Source: Gonatopus flavifemur
Lineage: Eukaryota; Arthropoda; Insecta; Hymenoptera; Dryinidae
Reading direction: 5' to 3'
Length of the DNA: 64,000 nucleotides
NCBI GenBank assembly: GCA_018340375.1
Contig: JAFFJZ010000003.1
Span: 16,306,001-16,370,000 of the forward strand
Position numbers and translations under genes: made by a program. The notes under the pieces are model-generated. The model saw nothing but the letters and a program-made list of their open reading frames with translations. It did no database searches and was not told the origin of the DNA. Every line of letters begins with the position of its first letter. Position 1 is the first letter of the stretch. Of this stretch, positions 34,517-47,473 are shown in pieces.

Positions 34517-36232
34517 ATAAGGTGATTTTCTCGAATTTTTTTTCTCAAGAAAGAAGTAAATTGAGGACTCGAGTTATTTGATACTCATCAAATGGGTCTT
34601 AAAGTACACGAAAAAAAATTTCTCAAGTTCAAGGATTCGTATCCCGAAACTTTAAAGGCGGTTTTCTCGAAACCATGTTTTTCAAGTTTGGCTCAAAATC
34701 CTGCTCATATTTGCTGCCAAAATTATTCCTTTATATTTCCTTATTGATTATCAAAATGCTTTCCCTGTTAATTTTGAATAACTCATGGGAGTCAACGTGA
34801 CGCAAAATACCCATAAACAATGAATTTTCAGTCTTTGAACATACGTGATTCAGAGTTCAATAACTGAAATGTGAAGTTTCATCATTTTAGTAAATTTGGA
34901 AGCTGATATTCTGAAACTAAAATCCACATGAATAAAACAACATGACCTCTGTTTGTGCTAGCTACACTTTCTACAATTCCAAGGGAACTAAAAGAGTGAA
35001 TCCAAACATAAATTATCATTCATCTCCACCGCTATATTCATCACGGATAATTAGGCATCAGATTATACGCGAATTTTTATTTTCATTTCTTTTTATTCTC
35101 ATTCAATACTTGATAATTCATCTTTTATTGGATATATGTGTATTATATAATCAGGCATAATCATATAAAATATTCAATAGTTGAGTTCATTGGGTGCACT
35201 CAAAGGTCCTCTGAATCGCTCCAAGTATATTGGATTCGTTGTTTTACAGTGGGAAATTTTTGTGAATTCATAAACAGAATTCAATCCACCTTTATTACTC
35301 AATTCTCATCCGACATCAACTAATTTTGTTTTTGAGTATTCAGAATGAGTTCCAGTTTAATATATTACCTGCACGATTTTTGTAATACTCCGCTCATCCT
35401 GAGAAAAATTTGAATCAAAGTTAAAACAAAGGTCTCGATATTGAATTGAATTCATGACTTTTGATTGATTCATTTATCACGGTACAGGGTCCAAATGTCG
35501 AGGAAGATTTTTTTCCAATTTTAGAAACAAAATTTGTCAACAAACTTTCAGGAAAACAATTTTTTTCAATCAAGTTTTGGGGAAAAAATTTGTTGGAAAT
35601 TTGAAATTTGCGATTTTTAAAATGAGTATGCAGCAAATATGCTGAAATTCTCTTATGCTGCTTCGAGCGGGAAATTATGCTGCATTATGCTTGCGAATTT
35701 CAAGCTTATTTCAATTACACAGTCCAATATAATGAAAATATCAAGCTTAAATCGTATTATTTGAATTTATGCTTTTATGCTCCTAGCGTAAAGTTCCTAT
35801 CTGTAACGATATCTCAAAAACTACTGAACGGATCGCTCTTTTCTTTTATTCTGAAGCTGATTGAATTTATTGACGGATGAATTCAAATGGAGATGATACT
35901 TGAAAAAAGGTGAAAGAACGCTACCAAAAGTTTGCATGTCTGTCATTTTTTTTGATTTTGGACTTTTCATTGGTTTTATTGGTACAACTTCCAACAAATA
36001 TAATATATTTCATGAAAATGTTCTAGATTTTTGATTTCCGATCATTTTTGTGAGTGCTATAGTGGCGCCCGATTGATCACGGTGTTTTTGGGTGGTTATA
36101 TTGCCCTTGCCATTATTTTTCACTGGAAAAAATTTTTTGTATGTACTCAAAGACTCAATTAACAAGTGTGAAACCCCCCGAGTTCTTCATTTACTTCCTT
36201 CCATGAAAAAAAATTCGAGAAAATCACCTTAT
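34517..36232. mobile_element. 1.7-kb element with long inverted ends, no transposase
   Basis: ATAAGGTGATTTTCTCGAAT at 34517 recurs inverted at the right edge (36232 inward). Similarity of the two arms continues through GAAGTAAAT, A(G/C)ACTCG and GTCTTnnAGTACA, so the arms are about 130 bp. The interior has no frame over about 70 codons. It contains ATATCTCAAAAACTACTGAACGG-type text (split here by length limits: ATCTCAAAAACTACTGAACG). This is probably a non-autonomous DNA transposon; the superfamily is unknown. Confidence 0.6.
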
Positions 36233-37804
36233 CTTGGGGTCGTTAGATGAGAACCTCCCTATTGATATTAATATCAAATCGTATATCCAGAGAAAGAATC
36301 GTTGATCACAGGTAAATCATATCTGATCTCCGGCAAATGAAATCAACCTTCATCATTCTTCGACATTAGATTCATATTCTAATTTTCATCAGCGCTCATT
36401 TAGATTTCCCTTTCTCGTCGCGATATAATCACAAAAACACTGCTTTTTATGACACATTTAAACGATTTTCAATTAATACAACGATGCCAAATTTTATACG
36501 TTTCTAGAAGAGCGAGTTGGTCTCTAAGGAACATATTCAATTATCAGCTGTCACTGAAGTACAGGAGAGTGATGATGGAAAAACTGTGAAGAAGTCTCTC
36601 GTCTGTTTTCTTATCTTGTTCTCTCAAGTTTTCCTACCGTCTTGTTCGGTCTGTCATCCCTTTTTCCTCTCCATTTCCTTTCGTACAATTTGTCTTAAAT
36701 CCAAACTTTATGGATCAATAACGGCGGTACTATACGGTGAGTTTTAAAAGTGTAAAACGAGAAAAGCAATGTGACTGACTGTAATGATATTTGAAAGAGT
36801 ATTGATCCGTACGAGGTTTCAAAATACTCATAAATTTGTAGGAGAGAGGCCGCAGTTATCTATAAAATGAATAATCGATGATATCATTGCATATCTGTTT
36901 CATGGGATTCTATTCCTGAATTTCTAGCAGAGTTTCAGTAGTTTCCGATGCCTCGAAATTCTCGTAAAAAATATTTCCGATCTCATGAAGTATGTAAAGT
37001 ACAGTTATATACGTGATATAGATGATATCATTCGGTTTTTTGAGGGCAAATTCATCAAGGCGAGGTCATAATGATAGTTATCGTTTGGAATTTTCCTTGA
37101 TCGAATGGTAATAAAATCTGTAATGAGGAAAGGAGGAGAATTTGAGGATTCGGTATTCTCGATTACAGCAGTATATTCATAACACCGCACGTACCAGGTA
37201 CTTAATTGCGTTAATTTCATGCGGTTATTAGTTTTCCACGCTCGACCGATCCACCAGCGTGTTAAATTTCCATAGTTGGTACACCTATATCGTTGAATAT
37301 CGTTGGCCCATACGCATTATGATTTGTGATGAAGTTATTTCCGGTTCATAATCGACTGTGAATCATTATGCTCCTGCGCGACCGTTATTCATAACATTGA
37401 TGGGTTACAAGATTCTCATTCTCATTAGAATAATCGAAATGAATTTCAAAGAATTATCGTTCATTTCAAATCCTTGTGATTCGTATTTTCAAAAATCGTA
37501 CGAAGAACATTTTCCTCGACAAGAGAGAAGATTTCGTAGAACTGAACATTCTTAATGCAGTAAAAAATGATTTTCTTCCTCCGGTTACAGTAAAATCCTC
37601 CACTGTAGTTGTAAAATTATCAACTGCGCGAGCGACTCTCTTTCTTTTCCATTCCCTTTGTCTTTAGTCCAGTCGTTCTCTCGTTTCTCTCCTTTTTTCT
37701 TCACCTTTTTTTACACTTTTCTCTTGTCAATCTACTCCGTTTCTTCGCACTTCTTATACTTCCTTAAACTTCCTTCGCGATACTATCGTTCCGTTCTTTT
37801 ATTC

Positions 37805-37829
37805 CTCTCTCTCTCTCTCTCTCTCTCTT
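37805..37829. repeat. (CT)n microsatellite
   Basis: About 12 CT units. Confidence 0.9.
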
Positions 37830-40800
37830 TACTTCTCCATAACAAGCACATAATTCTTCAACAAAGTTTATCTCTTGAATATCATTCTTCAATCTGTCAT
37901 TTGTTTTGAAGTTACGTAATGGTCCATAATGTTTGCGCTCGTATAAGTACAGCTGTTCTGAAGGTTGTAATTTTTCCCACTGTGAAGTTTGAAACATTTC
38001 ATAATTTTTCCTCCGTCGTGAGTTGGGAATTTTTCTCTCCCGAGTGAATTCGAAATCCGTCGTCACGAATTCACTTGGCTTTCAATTTTTCATGAGCATT
38101 TCGACTATTTTATCGTGTTTTATTTTGCATAATTAAAAGTACCGCATTGAAAGAATTTTCTTGGCAAAACTGTGGTGAGGATGAAACGTTTTTTACAACG
38201 AAGGTTCAACGGATTTTTGATGATGAATAAATTTGAAAATCATGGACGATTTGTCATTTTCTTCAGCAATTGATTAGGGGGAGAAGATACTTCGCCTTCG
38301 AACGATACGCAAAGTCAGAGAACCCATTTAATGGACTCTTTAATCTGTTGCTGACGATCATTTCCTTCAAAGATGAAAATTGTGACTGAATGTTAACAGT
38401 GCATAAAAAGTGATGCACAATGAGAGACTGTAAAAAGTATCTCATCAAGTACAGAGTATATTTCTATGCCTGTTCTTGAAAGAACCATGACTGCTCTTCT
38501 CTTATCTCTGTCTTTTTGTTTTCAAAAGGTTCCTCGATTTCTTTTATTTTAACGCGAGAGAACCGTTTTCAATCTCAACTCTCAAAGAGTTTGTTAAATT
38601 CTTGTTATTTTCTGTTCTCCTCCATCAGAGAGAAGCAGGATAGATTTATTCTTTGGGAACCCTGTTCTATTTTGTTTCTTCATTTTACTGTTGTATGAGG
38701 AACCTGAGTTCAATTATCCTCTCCATGTAATCAATAGTTGATTAATTTACAACGTATAAATATCAAAGGAAAATTCAATTAACATGGAATATATTCCTGC
38801 TCCTCGTCAGTTCATATTTTACTTCCCAGAGAAACAGACATTCAAATTCATCCAAGGAGATGCGTAACGTGCAGAATTATATGAGTTCCGTTGAGTACCT
38901 GAAACATTTCATACAACCAAAAGTACAAAAAGTAATACAAAATGTTCGAATAGCCTAATTTCGAAAGCACGATAAAAGTTTACAAATATCTATTAACCGA
39001 GAAGGATTTTCGTGAATCGAATAGCGAGAACTGTCATTGACATAGAAACGGTTGAGCATGCTCATAATGAAGACACGTTGAGAGAAAGTATCGAAGGTAA
39101 ATCTTTTGAAAAGAAAAACCACGGTGTAATCGAAAACATGAAAGAAAATTGAACTGCAGGTCTCAACCCTTCTAAGATTCTTACTTCAGACATTTTTAAA
39201 AGAAAGGGCACTTAATTGATTTCAGAAACTATGAGGAAATTCTCCCCATCGAGTCTTGAGCTCGCATTGTTTAGAATGAAGGATACGGAGAAAAGGTATC
39301 CCCTCGTTAAAGAGAATCGAAAATAATGAATTTTTCTTCAATAAAGAAGATGTTCAAAGAGAAATTTCATCATTAGATTTTATATATATTCTATACAAAA
39401 TTTGTATACAAATTCTACACCGTTTGGATAAAATCAGTGTTTTGAAGCATATGTTTCGTGGTAATTTTAAAAATATCCTGTGTGAATGCTCGTTATAAAC
39501 TTTCAGATACCCTGGATTTTATAAAAATGGATAACAAGTACACGTGGGGTGAAGGATAATGTATCCCAGTTCATTTTTGCATATAAAATTTCATACAGCG
39601 AGTAAGAAGTCAATTACGTTTTTGCATTCTTTGAAAAAAAGAAATCTCTTACGGCGTCGTATAAGAATTCCAATTGTACTTAATTTTAGTGCTACGTGGT
39701 TGTGAGGGTTAGAGAGACTAATGGCGGCCTATGATCTTGAAAGGGCATATATATTTTCGAGTCAACGAAACGCTTGAACTGCACACTACTGAACCGAGAT
39801 GCTCTACGTCTCCAACAGAATTACTCGGCACGTTGTTTGGATACCGTTCTGAGATTTTGAAAAATTTTTACGGATTCATGAACTTTCTAATTCTGAGGGG
39901 AGGGAAAATAATTGAATAATCAGTTGAAAAAAGTTGATCAGAGTTTATAGCTATGTACAACTTGACTAATACTTTCCATGTGGAAAAAGATGCATATTTT
40001 ATGCATGAATTATGCATGATTCGTTGTGTTCAGGGAATGGACAATTTCTACATACATTATACATATTTCGAGTCAAGAGATGAGCGAATTGAAAGATTTT
40101 ATGTTTTAGTCTTCAGGAAATATTGAGAAATTCAAAGTTTTCAGCAATGCGCAATCATTATTCACTTCGAATTGGTATCAGTTTACACACCTACTGAAGG
40201 ATGAAGGATTTTAATGCTCGAGTCCCCTAAAAAAAAAACAGTGGCAGATCGTTCATTGGTTTAGGGAACAGGAGATCGGTTTCGCTTTTGCACCTCCACG
40301 ATTTGGTCATCCCGTGTGTATCATTTATTATCGTGCTTTGATAAAAAATTCAGTTCAGATAAAATAGAATCATTTATTTTCTGCGTGTGATTGCATCAAT
40401 TTAAGAGTTGAAAGAATTGAAATCCAAGTATGAATATACATCCTTTTTTACACATGAGTCAAGTTTTCAGGTCGATGAGAATCATTTAATATGGCTAGAG
40501 GAGATGCCAATTCAATATTTATTTTAATCAGAGGAAGATTGCACAAATTTTGGAAATTCTTCAAGCAATTTTTCTCAGAATTTACAACATTTTACAATCG
40601 TATAAAGAAATTCCCTTCCAATTGAGTTAGAAATGAGCATCATTCGGAAATCCATTTCAGTCCAATCGATAGTTGTAAAAATAAGACAACCCTCTTGGAG
40701 AAATATCTGGTACTTTCTCTCGTGAAGGGTAAATTGTAACATGTTTGCGTCAAAATATAATACACGTGCACAACTGAAAACTGGATCACGAAGCGCGAGG

Positions 40801-42217
40801 AAACAAATTAACGTTAGCATACCGTTGGAATACGAGCAAATATTAAGTTTAAACAACATACATCAGTTCCTGGTAGTAACTACGATGCAATGTATCACAA
40901 AATTTATGTATAACGTACAATCAACAATCTACAACTCTTTATAAACTTCATTTGCTTGGCTGCATAACCGATGAGTTGCATCAAATTACATGCAACGAGA
41001 AATAATGTGTTCAAATTGATGAAACATCTACCCCTGCAGAATGTAATTTACCGTAACATGGACAGTGAGAATTCTTAGAACATGATAATGTTTTAACAAC
41101 CAGGCTAGCTGTTGTAAGGAATTTCCTCGGACTACGATAATCGGTCATGTATTCATATTTTCAGGATCGATCTTGTGAAGTTTACTTCTTCTCTTCTTCT
41201 TTTTTTATCAAAGTTCAAATGGAATTTGCCCATAATTGAAAATCGAATCATCAACGACTTTTTCGTTCGAGAACAATGTAGAAAAAGGAATTATTCTGTT
41301 TGTACAGTGAAAAGAAATTTGCAAAATTTCCATAATTTGTACATGAATTCGTTATTTAAATTCCTAGATTCAATATAATAAAAATCCGAATAAAAAGGTT
41401 CCTTTGAAGAATCTCTTCGTGTTTTCTAATATTGATACATTATCATATTCCTCAACCACCACATCTATATTCCACTTTTTCTGGTACCCTTGGATTTTCC
41501 CCTCAGTCCGATCTTTCCTCGATTATATATTCCACACGTAGTTAGCAGTTTACTCACATGTCTAGTCACATGACGTCCCTCGACAACGTTAAGGATGATC
41601 ATGCCAACGTATAACGTGATAACGGCTGTATATTTATAATTCCCAACTACCGAAGGGACTAAAATATCTTTCCAACGTCGTATTAATATGAAATGTTTAT
41701 CTCAATGTTTTCTCATGTTTACGTGGACAACTTCTGGCGTTTGAATAGGATTTGAGAAGCCCCTTCGAAGCACAAAGGAATTCCTGCGCCGTCGATGGTG
41801 ATACTTTGCCACAATTCAAAACCTCAACACTTCGAATATTACAACCAAAACAAGCCCTCGTCATATTTGTTCAAAGTAATATAACTGTTCTCAGACAAAT
41901 GAGAATGTGACAACGAGAGCATTCGACGCTTCAACGATACAAGAAAGTCCACAAAAAGCACCATAATAAAAAACATGAAAAATGTATTTGAAAAAGGAAA
42001 GAAAGGGGTTCACGATGAAACAATTCGACGGCAAGCTCATGGTCTGACTTTGACTTTATTTATTAACGGGATGTCGTGCGTTGGCTGCACCTCCCTACGA
42101 AATTCGTGGATTCCATTGGGCGTGTCCGTGGGCCGCGTATCAATCTCTCGCTGGCTGTCTTTGATCTTGTAAAAATAACTTGTACGCACGCGACTCGGTA
42201 GCCGAGTTTGGAGGATC

Positions 42218-42239
42218 AGAAGAAGAAGAAGAAGAAGAA
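42218..42239. repeat. (GAA)n microsatellite
   Basis: About seven AGA/GAA units. Confidence 0.9.
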
Positions 42240-42815
42240 TGAGGAGTAAAGCATGAAGGATTCGGCCGATTAAATTCGCAAGAAAGAAAGAGTAGAAAAG
42301 AAAAGAAACAAATCAAGAGGGGCGAGTAGGCCGATTATAGGACGATGAAAAGGAAAAATATGAACAGTCCGCATTCTCAATGTTTTATTTATATTCTGAT
42401 TAATCGATGACTCGCAATTAATTTAAATTATCTAGCCTCTTTCTGATCTAGTTTGATCGAGAAATAAGTCGATTCAGGGATCAGATACGATTCATTTATA
42501 AAATTTCTAAAAACAATGGGTACATTTATTAGGGCAAGGTATATATTGTCTCATCGACAAGCTCAGCAGTTGAATAAACGGCGTAATTATTCTTCAGTAC
42601 AGTATCCAAAGAGAGGAATTCAACAATAAGCATTGTACAATAGCGTGAACGAAGAGAATAGGGATGCAGGAGAAGAAGGTCAAGATGTTGATAGCAACCT
42701 GATGCAGGAGCTTTAAGAATCCATTAAAGATCCGCTCGCAATTAGCAAGTGTCTTAACAAGACTATTGTTATGGTGCCATTTTTAACCATTAGCTTCATG
42801 CATGCATTATACATA

Positions 42816-42819
<4 letters not shown>

Positions 42820-42849
<30 letters not shown>
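42820..42849. repeat. (TA)n microsatellite
   Basis: About 15 TA units next to the GC-richer patch at 42880-43045. Confidence 0.95.
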
Positions 42850-42855
<6 letters not shown>

Positions 42856-42925
42856 CAATTCCACTCTTTGCTGATTTCGTTCGCTTTCGTTGTCTCACCC
42901 CTGCAATCTGTCCCGGCTTCAAAAT

Positions 42926-43043
42926 GTCTGAACACGTCAAAGGGGTGCGATGATGGGCTTTCAGCTGAACTACCCTCCATTGGATGTACCATCATGTGGC
43001 CTGTCTCGTATATCTCCCTACTCGTAGAACCTACGGTATTGCC
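42926..43043 (-). CDS. Possible small exon, unknown
   Basis: The minus-strand frame is open from 43043 and gives a charged, Ser/Glu/His-rich peptide (TSREIYETGHMMVHPMEG, then HPFDVFRHFEAGTD). It meets GGG-GTGAGA, a fair splice donor, near 42926. Beyond that the frame runs into the TA microsatellite. The composition is more protein-like than most frames here, but the upstream acceptor is unclear and no domain is recognised. Confidence 0.2.
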
Positions 43044-43945
43044 TTATCCTTGTCTGTTTCCCATAAATTGCGCAAGTGAGAGATTGAGGTAGCACTATCG
43101 CTCCTGTTCCGCCGCTGTGAGACACACGGTGTGCAAGCACGGATTACATATCTCTATATGCTGATCTGGTCCATATCCGATTGCATTAAATGAACATGTG
43201 AGGATGAAGCAAAAGGTGAAGAAGAGAGGAGGAAAGAGATGAGAATAGAATTGCCAAGGTAATAGGATAGACGATCGTATCGGGTTGATAAAATCATCTC
43301 CACGGTAAACAAGGAACAGAAACGATACCGGCGCTTCTGCCAAAACGGAAATTTTCTCTGTTTACATCCTACTGTTTAAATAGAGTCGGTGACATCGCGT
43401 ATGAGGAGCGAAGATCCCTTGTCGGGTCACATAAAATTCGTCCTTCGGATTGGAATACGTTATATTCGAAAATAAAATAAATGGAATCCTGAGACTGGGA
43501 TGCAAAGTTTGATGTTCAAATTGACTGAGGCTAGGGCTGTTTCGTGTGCTTTCGGTTATATCTCCTATGCAAGTATTGTATCTGGAATTCATTGATTTTT
43601 TTATTTACCTCCTCGCAACTGGATAATGTATTGAAAGGATTAAAACGGTTCATTGCTGCCAATGAATTTTAATCTTTATTATTTAGTTATGTACTCCCAT
43701 ATTACTCAAATCTGCAGGATATGTTATGAATATATCATCAAAATCATTGTTGTATATTATGCATGATATGTAATTGGTTTCAATTCGTTGTTGTAGAGTC
43801 CATATTTAATATCCCATGCAATGGATTCAATAATAAGTAATCAAGATGAATTTAAATTTATAGATTGGAAGAACGCAATTCCTTTTTTGAGCTTCAAATT
43901 TACGCTCTAAAGAACAATTATTGAAGAATTGTGCCCCTAAAAATG
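43044..43945. other. Unannotated stretch
   Basis: No gene or repeat recognised. Confidence 0.45.
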
Positions 43946-44155
43946 CACTGTGAAAAATGTGGGAAGTTTTTCTTTAGACTGTTGGTGAATTTCTTCCCCT
44001 CATCGTGGGAGAAACGCTTTTCCATCAAAAATGAGGAAATCCTCCACAAAAGAAGGAAAAGTCCACCAAGTTATGGTGAAAAATTTCCCATTTTGTGGAG
44101 GAATTTTGCTGCCACCATTTTTTTGGAGCAAATTTCATAATCATTTTTTACAGTG
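43946..44155. mobile_element. CACTG...CAGTG MITE, 210 bp, copy 1
   Basis: Ends are CACTGTGAAAAATG and CATTTTTTACAGTG. The interior shares GTTTTTCTT, CTGTTGGTG, CCCCTCATCGTGGG and TTGTGGAGGA with the inverted copy at 44676-44891. Confidence 0.75.
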
Positions 44156-44174
44156 TGAGGACCGCGGAGTTCAT

Positions 44175-44275
44175 CTAGGGATGCGGAACTTTTCACAATG
44201 ATTCTGTGAATTTTTCCCTCACTTTTGAAGAATCAACATCCTCTACAAACTCCTCATAATTTTCACAGTTGGGGA
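44175..44275. repeat. Fragment of the same MITE family, copy 2
   Basis: Shares the TTCACAAT, CACTTTTGAAG, TCAACATCCTC and TTTTCACAG arrangement with its neighbours but lacks full termini. It is in the orientation of 44676-44891. Confidence 0.5.
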
Positions 44276-44675
44276 TCAGGTGATTTGTCTGATGCCAGCG
44301 AAGAGGATTTATAAGTACTACACAAAAATGATATGCCGAAGGAATATTGAACTACACGAATCCGTCCTGCATAAAACATACCGTGATTATTTCACCAAAC
44401 ACTTCTGAATCATACTAAGAAAATGTATGATACGTTCAATATCCTGCAAGTCCGATTCTAATCAGGGGAGAGATTTGATCGATTGGATTATTTGATTGGG
44501 ATTCCAACTGTGCGAATATGTTTTCGATTGAGTATTCTTTCACCCATACTTTGGAACAAAAACAGTGAGTATTACTGGGACTTTAGCTGAATCTTCTCAG
44601 TCCGATTGAGAAAATATACGTCGACCCCAGTAGAAGTAAGTCTCCGGCTAGAAACGATTCGTGGCATTCTCTAAA

Positions 44676-44891
44676 CACTGTGGAATTTTCCCCCAAAAAA
44701 TGATGACAGCTAGTTTCCTCCATGGATGAGGAATTCTTCACCATAATTTGTTGGACTTTTCTTTCATTTGTGGAGGATTCAACACCCAAAAAACAAAATA
44801 ATTCCTGAATGATGAAAAAACGATTCCCCCACGATGAGGGGATCAAATCCACCAACAGCGTGAAGAAAAACTCCCTACATTTCTTACAGTG
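44676..44891. mobile_element. CACTG...CAGTG MITE, 216 bp, copy 3 (inverted)
   Basis: Ends are CACTGTGGAATTTTC and ATTTCTTACAGTG. Its reverse complement follows 43946-44155 closely, including CTGTTGGTGGATTTGATCCC and CTCATCGTGGG. The 138-codon minus frame at 44583-44999 runs through this repeat and is not called. Confidence 0.75.
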
Positions 44892-45652
44892 TACATAGAC
44901 AACTCGATTATGGATTCTTAATATTATTTTACGAAAATCGAATCCTTCAGAACTACAATCGTATAGCACTTTGTTTCTGCAAAGGATCAAACTGATCATA
45001 CCTTGTTTGCTTCCTCGTTAGAGGGAAGCTTGTGATCGTTTCGAGGGCTCGAAAATTTTTTTTTGTCTCCAAATTAAAAATCTCCAAGGTCAAAACGTTT
45101 CTCAAAACTCAGAGAAAATGTTGATTCTGTGTTTGTCTGCCATCATCTTTGTCGGTAGGCCAACAAATTGATATCTCCCTTTCTACTTATCCGATCGTTA
45201 TGAAATTTATATCACAGTCATTTTTGCGATCGCGCGTATCTCATCTCCTCCTTTTCCGATTCCCATGAAACTTCTAGTGAGTTTCAGAGATGGTCCGATG
45301 GTGGTCCTATATGAGTTTCAAGTCAATAGAGAGGGGGAAGAGATTTTACTTTCGGAATCGATATTTTTTGAAATTTTGGGACATTTGTTTTAGAGCATGT
45401 CTTTGTTATATTGCTATGATCCGAATATCATGTGAATTCGCTGAAACGTGGTTACCGAGAAGATAAATGTTCCATATAAATTTCAGGTGAATCGGTTAGG
45501 AGGATCAAAGATAAACTAGATCGATATGGCGATACGCTTTTGTTTTTTTTTCATATGTCCATTTTGTAAACGCACATGTTTCATCTTCCACTCATCCGAT
45601 CCTTATGAAATTCATACCAGACTTCAGCAATGGACCTATATTCCCATAAAGA

Positions 45653-45844
45653 GTTCCCGTTATGACAGTAAACATGGATTCATTATGAATAGTTCGAATT
45701 CAAGATGAACTCTTGATGAATAACTTAATCTTCAGAAAGAATTCATATCACGAATTCATGAAGAACTATTCAGGCATTCAACATGTATGCATTTTGAATT
45801 CATCGAGTTCATATTGAATTCATTTTTACTGTCATAACGGGGAC
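45653..45844. mobile_element. Foldback MITE, 192 bp
   Basis: GTTCCCGTTATGACAGTAAA at the left and GTCCCCGTTATGACAGTAAA in reverse complement at the right. The arms continue through ATG(G/A)ATTCA and are rich in GAATTC. It is inserted inside the degenerate block 45070-46010. Confidence 0.75.
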
Positions 45845-45903
45845 TGTTCAAGAAGTTCTTTCAGAAGTTCTCGTGAATTCAAAATGATCATTTGTGCTGT
45901 CTG

Positions 45904-45958
45904 CACGGAAAAAATAATTCAGCTGCAGCGGCTAAGTAGCTAAATTATTTTTTCCGTG
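45904..45958. repeat. 55-bp hairpin with CACGGAAAAAATAAT ends
   Basis: The arms are 21 bp with one mismatch (CACGGAAAAAATAATT...AATTATTTTTTCCGTG) around a 13-bp loop. The same terminal word flanks 1100-1657 as an inverted pair. Confidence 0.65.
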
Positions 45959-46010
45959 TGGGATGGTTCTATATGAATTTCAGCCAATTCGGTTAAGAGG
46001 AATCAAATTT

Positions 46011-47473
46011 TTGTTCCTCCAAAATGAATGACTACTTGAGTACTTTTTTGAGGGCCTTGTTTTTTTAACTTCGCCCAATAATTGAAATGTATAGATAAAA
46101 TACTTCGGATGCTATTTTGACAGAAACGAGGAAGCTTTGTGCCTATCAATTGGCAGAGTTTTCAAATCCGTGTAGTTCTATGTGGATCTTCAAGGCTTCC
46201 GAAGTAGTTGATCTCAACTTCCTGCAACTACTTTTCAAACACTCCGATGTATTTGTAGTGAGTTCAAAAATTAATTGCATTCTGTTCACACTCAGATCGG
46301 TTATTCCGAAAGTCTCCCTGTTGATAAAAGTAAATGAATCCAAGACTCTTTGGTATCCCAATCATCTTTTTTTGAGATAAAAGTGTAGCTTGATTGCTGA
46401 GAATTAATTCATCTCAGACATTAAAATACATGAAATAATGACATTTGTTTTTCAATCGAAATATTCAACTGCTCCAAACAATGAATTCAAATTAAATGAC
46501 GATTCTACAAAGAAAGTATATGCACGACATATCGTTTTTAAAATTCAATACCATTAAGGAGATAATAAATCATCACATTGATGTTTTCCTTTAAATTCCA
46601 TCATGGCATACATCCATGTATATTTCTATTCTACATGACCTGTGGACAAATCATACCGATAAGGAACACGCACCAGATTGCACGACAGCGTCTAGTAACT
46701 GTTCCATATCACGAAAGCAGTAATCTGTATCCGTACAATCATTTGTAATTCCACGAATTGATTGCATAAATTACTTTCTGACTATGACGATCCACGATTT
46801 TTTCTTCCTCATTAAGTAATGCGGATAGAATATGCATTGAGAATTTCATTCGAAATAGTCATGAAATTATTAAACTTATCTTTCTGCGGAAAATTATCCA
46901 AACGATGGATGGAATTGAATTTTAATGTTGATAAGAACTGAAGTAACTCAAATGTCGAGGTATACGATTTTAGATGATACCAGTTATATAAACTACTAAT
47001 ACTCCCCTAGCTCACAAATCTTCATAATGTCTCTAAAATGTCTTATTTCAGTATTCATTAGAATCTATTGAAGTCCAAATATACGTAAACACAATCGATT
47101 CCCCCGATATCTCTCCATCGAAAAGAGGAAACAATCACAACCCTCATGCAACAAAACAAAATGTTTCAAGCACATAGATATTGAAGATTTAATACGATTA
47201 CAATATTTTTATCTGAATGCTCTTTGAAAACGAGTTCCATGAATTTCCAATTTTCATCATCCTCTTTACTGTGCGTGGGATGCACATTGTGACGAATCGA
47301 ATCGAATATTCCTGAATCAAATATCTGGAAAATGGGTATTTCATTTATTGCAGTAGGGGATGACAGGGGCACGTGATTAGCCGATCTTACGGTGCTCGTA
47401 GGCTCTCAACAAAAAGGCAACGGCGAAAAATTGCTTTACAATGACCAGTGTATGGTTGGTCTCTCACGTGATT
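46011..47473. other. Unannotated AT-rich stretch
   Basis: Nothing recognised. Confidence 0.45.

Larger units (their letters stand above)
36233..42900. other. Unannotated AT-rich stretch
   Basis: No gene recognised. It includes a CT microsatellite (37805-37829) and a GAA run (42218-42239). A plus-strand frame near 36517-36740 ends at GTGAGT and could mimic an exon, but there is no other support. Confidence 0.45.
45070..46010. repeat. Degenerate repeated block with nested insertions
   Basis: Related phrases recur: CCGATCGTTATGAAATTTAT (45187) and CCGATCCTTATGAAATTCAT (45597); CTATATGAGTTTCAAGTCAAT (about 45310), CATATAAATTTCAGGTGAAT (about 45471) and CTATATGAATTTCAGCCAAT (about 45968). The block is interrupted by a 192-bp foldback and a 55-bp hairpin. 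No protein. Repeat class unknown. Confidence 0.5.

Noticed and set aside
36517..36747. Plus-strand frame ending near GTGAGT
   Set aside because: The first 28 residues look protein-like, but the rest is CT-derived and no acceptor or partner exon is visible.
44583..44999. 138-residue minus-strand frame
   Set aside because: It crosses a MITE from end to end.
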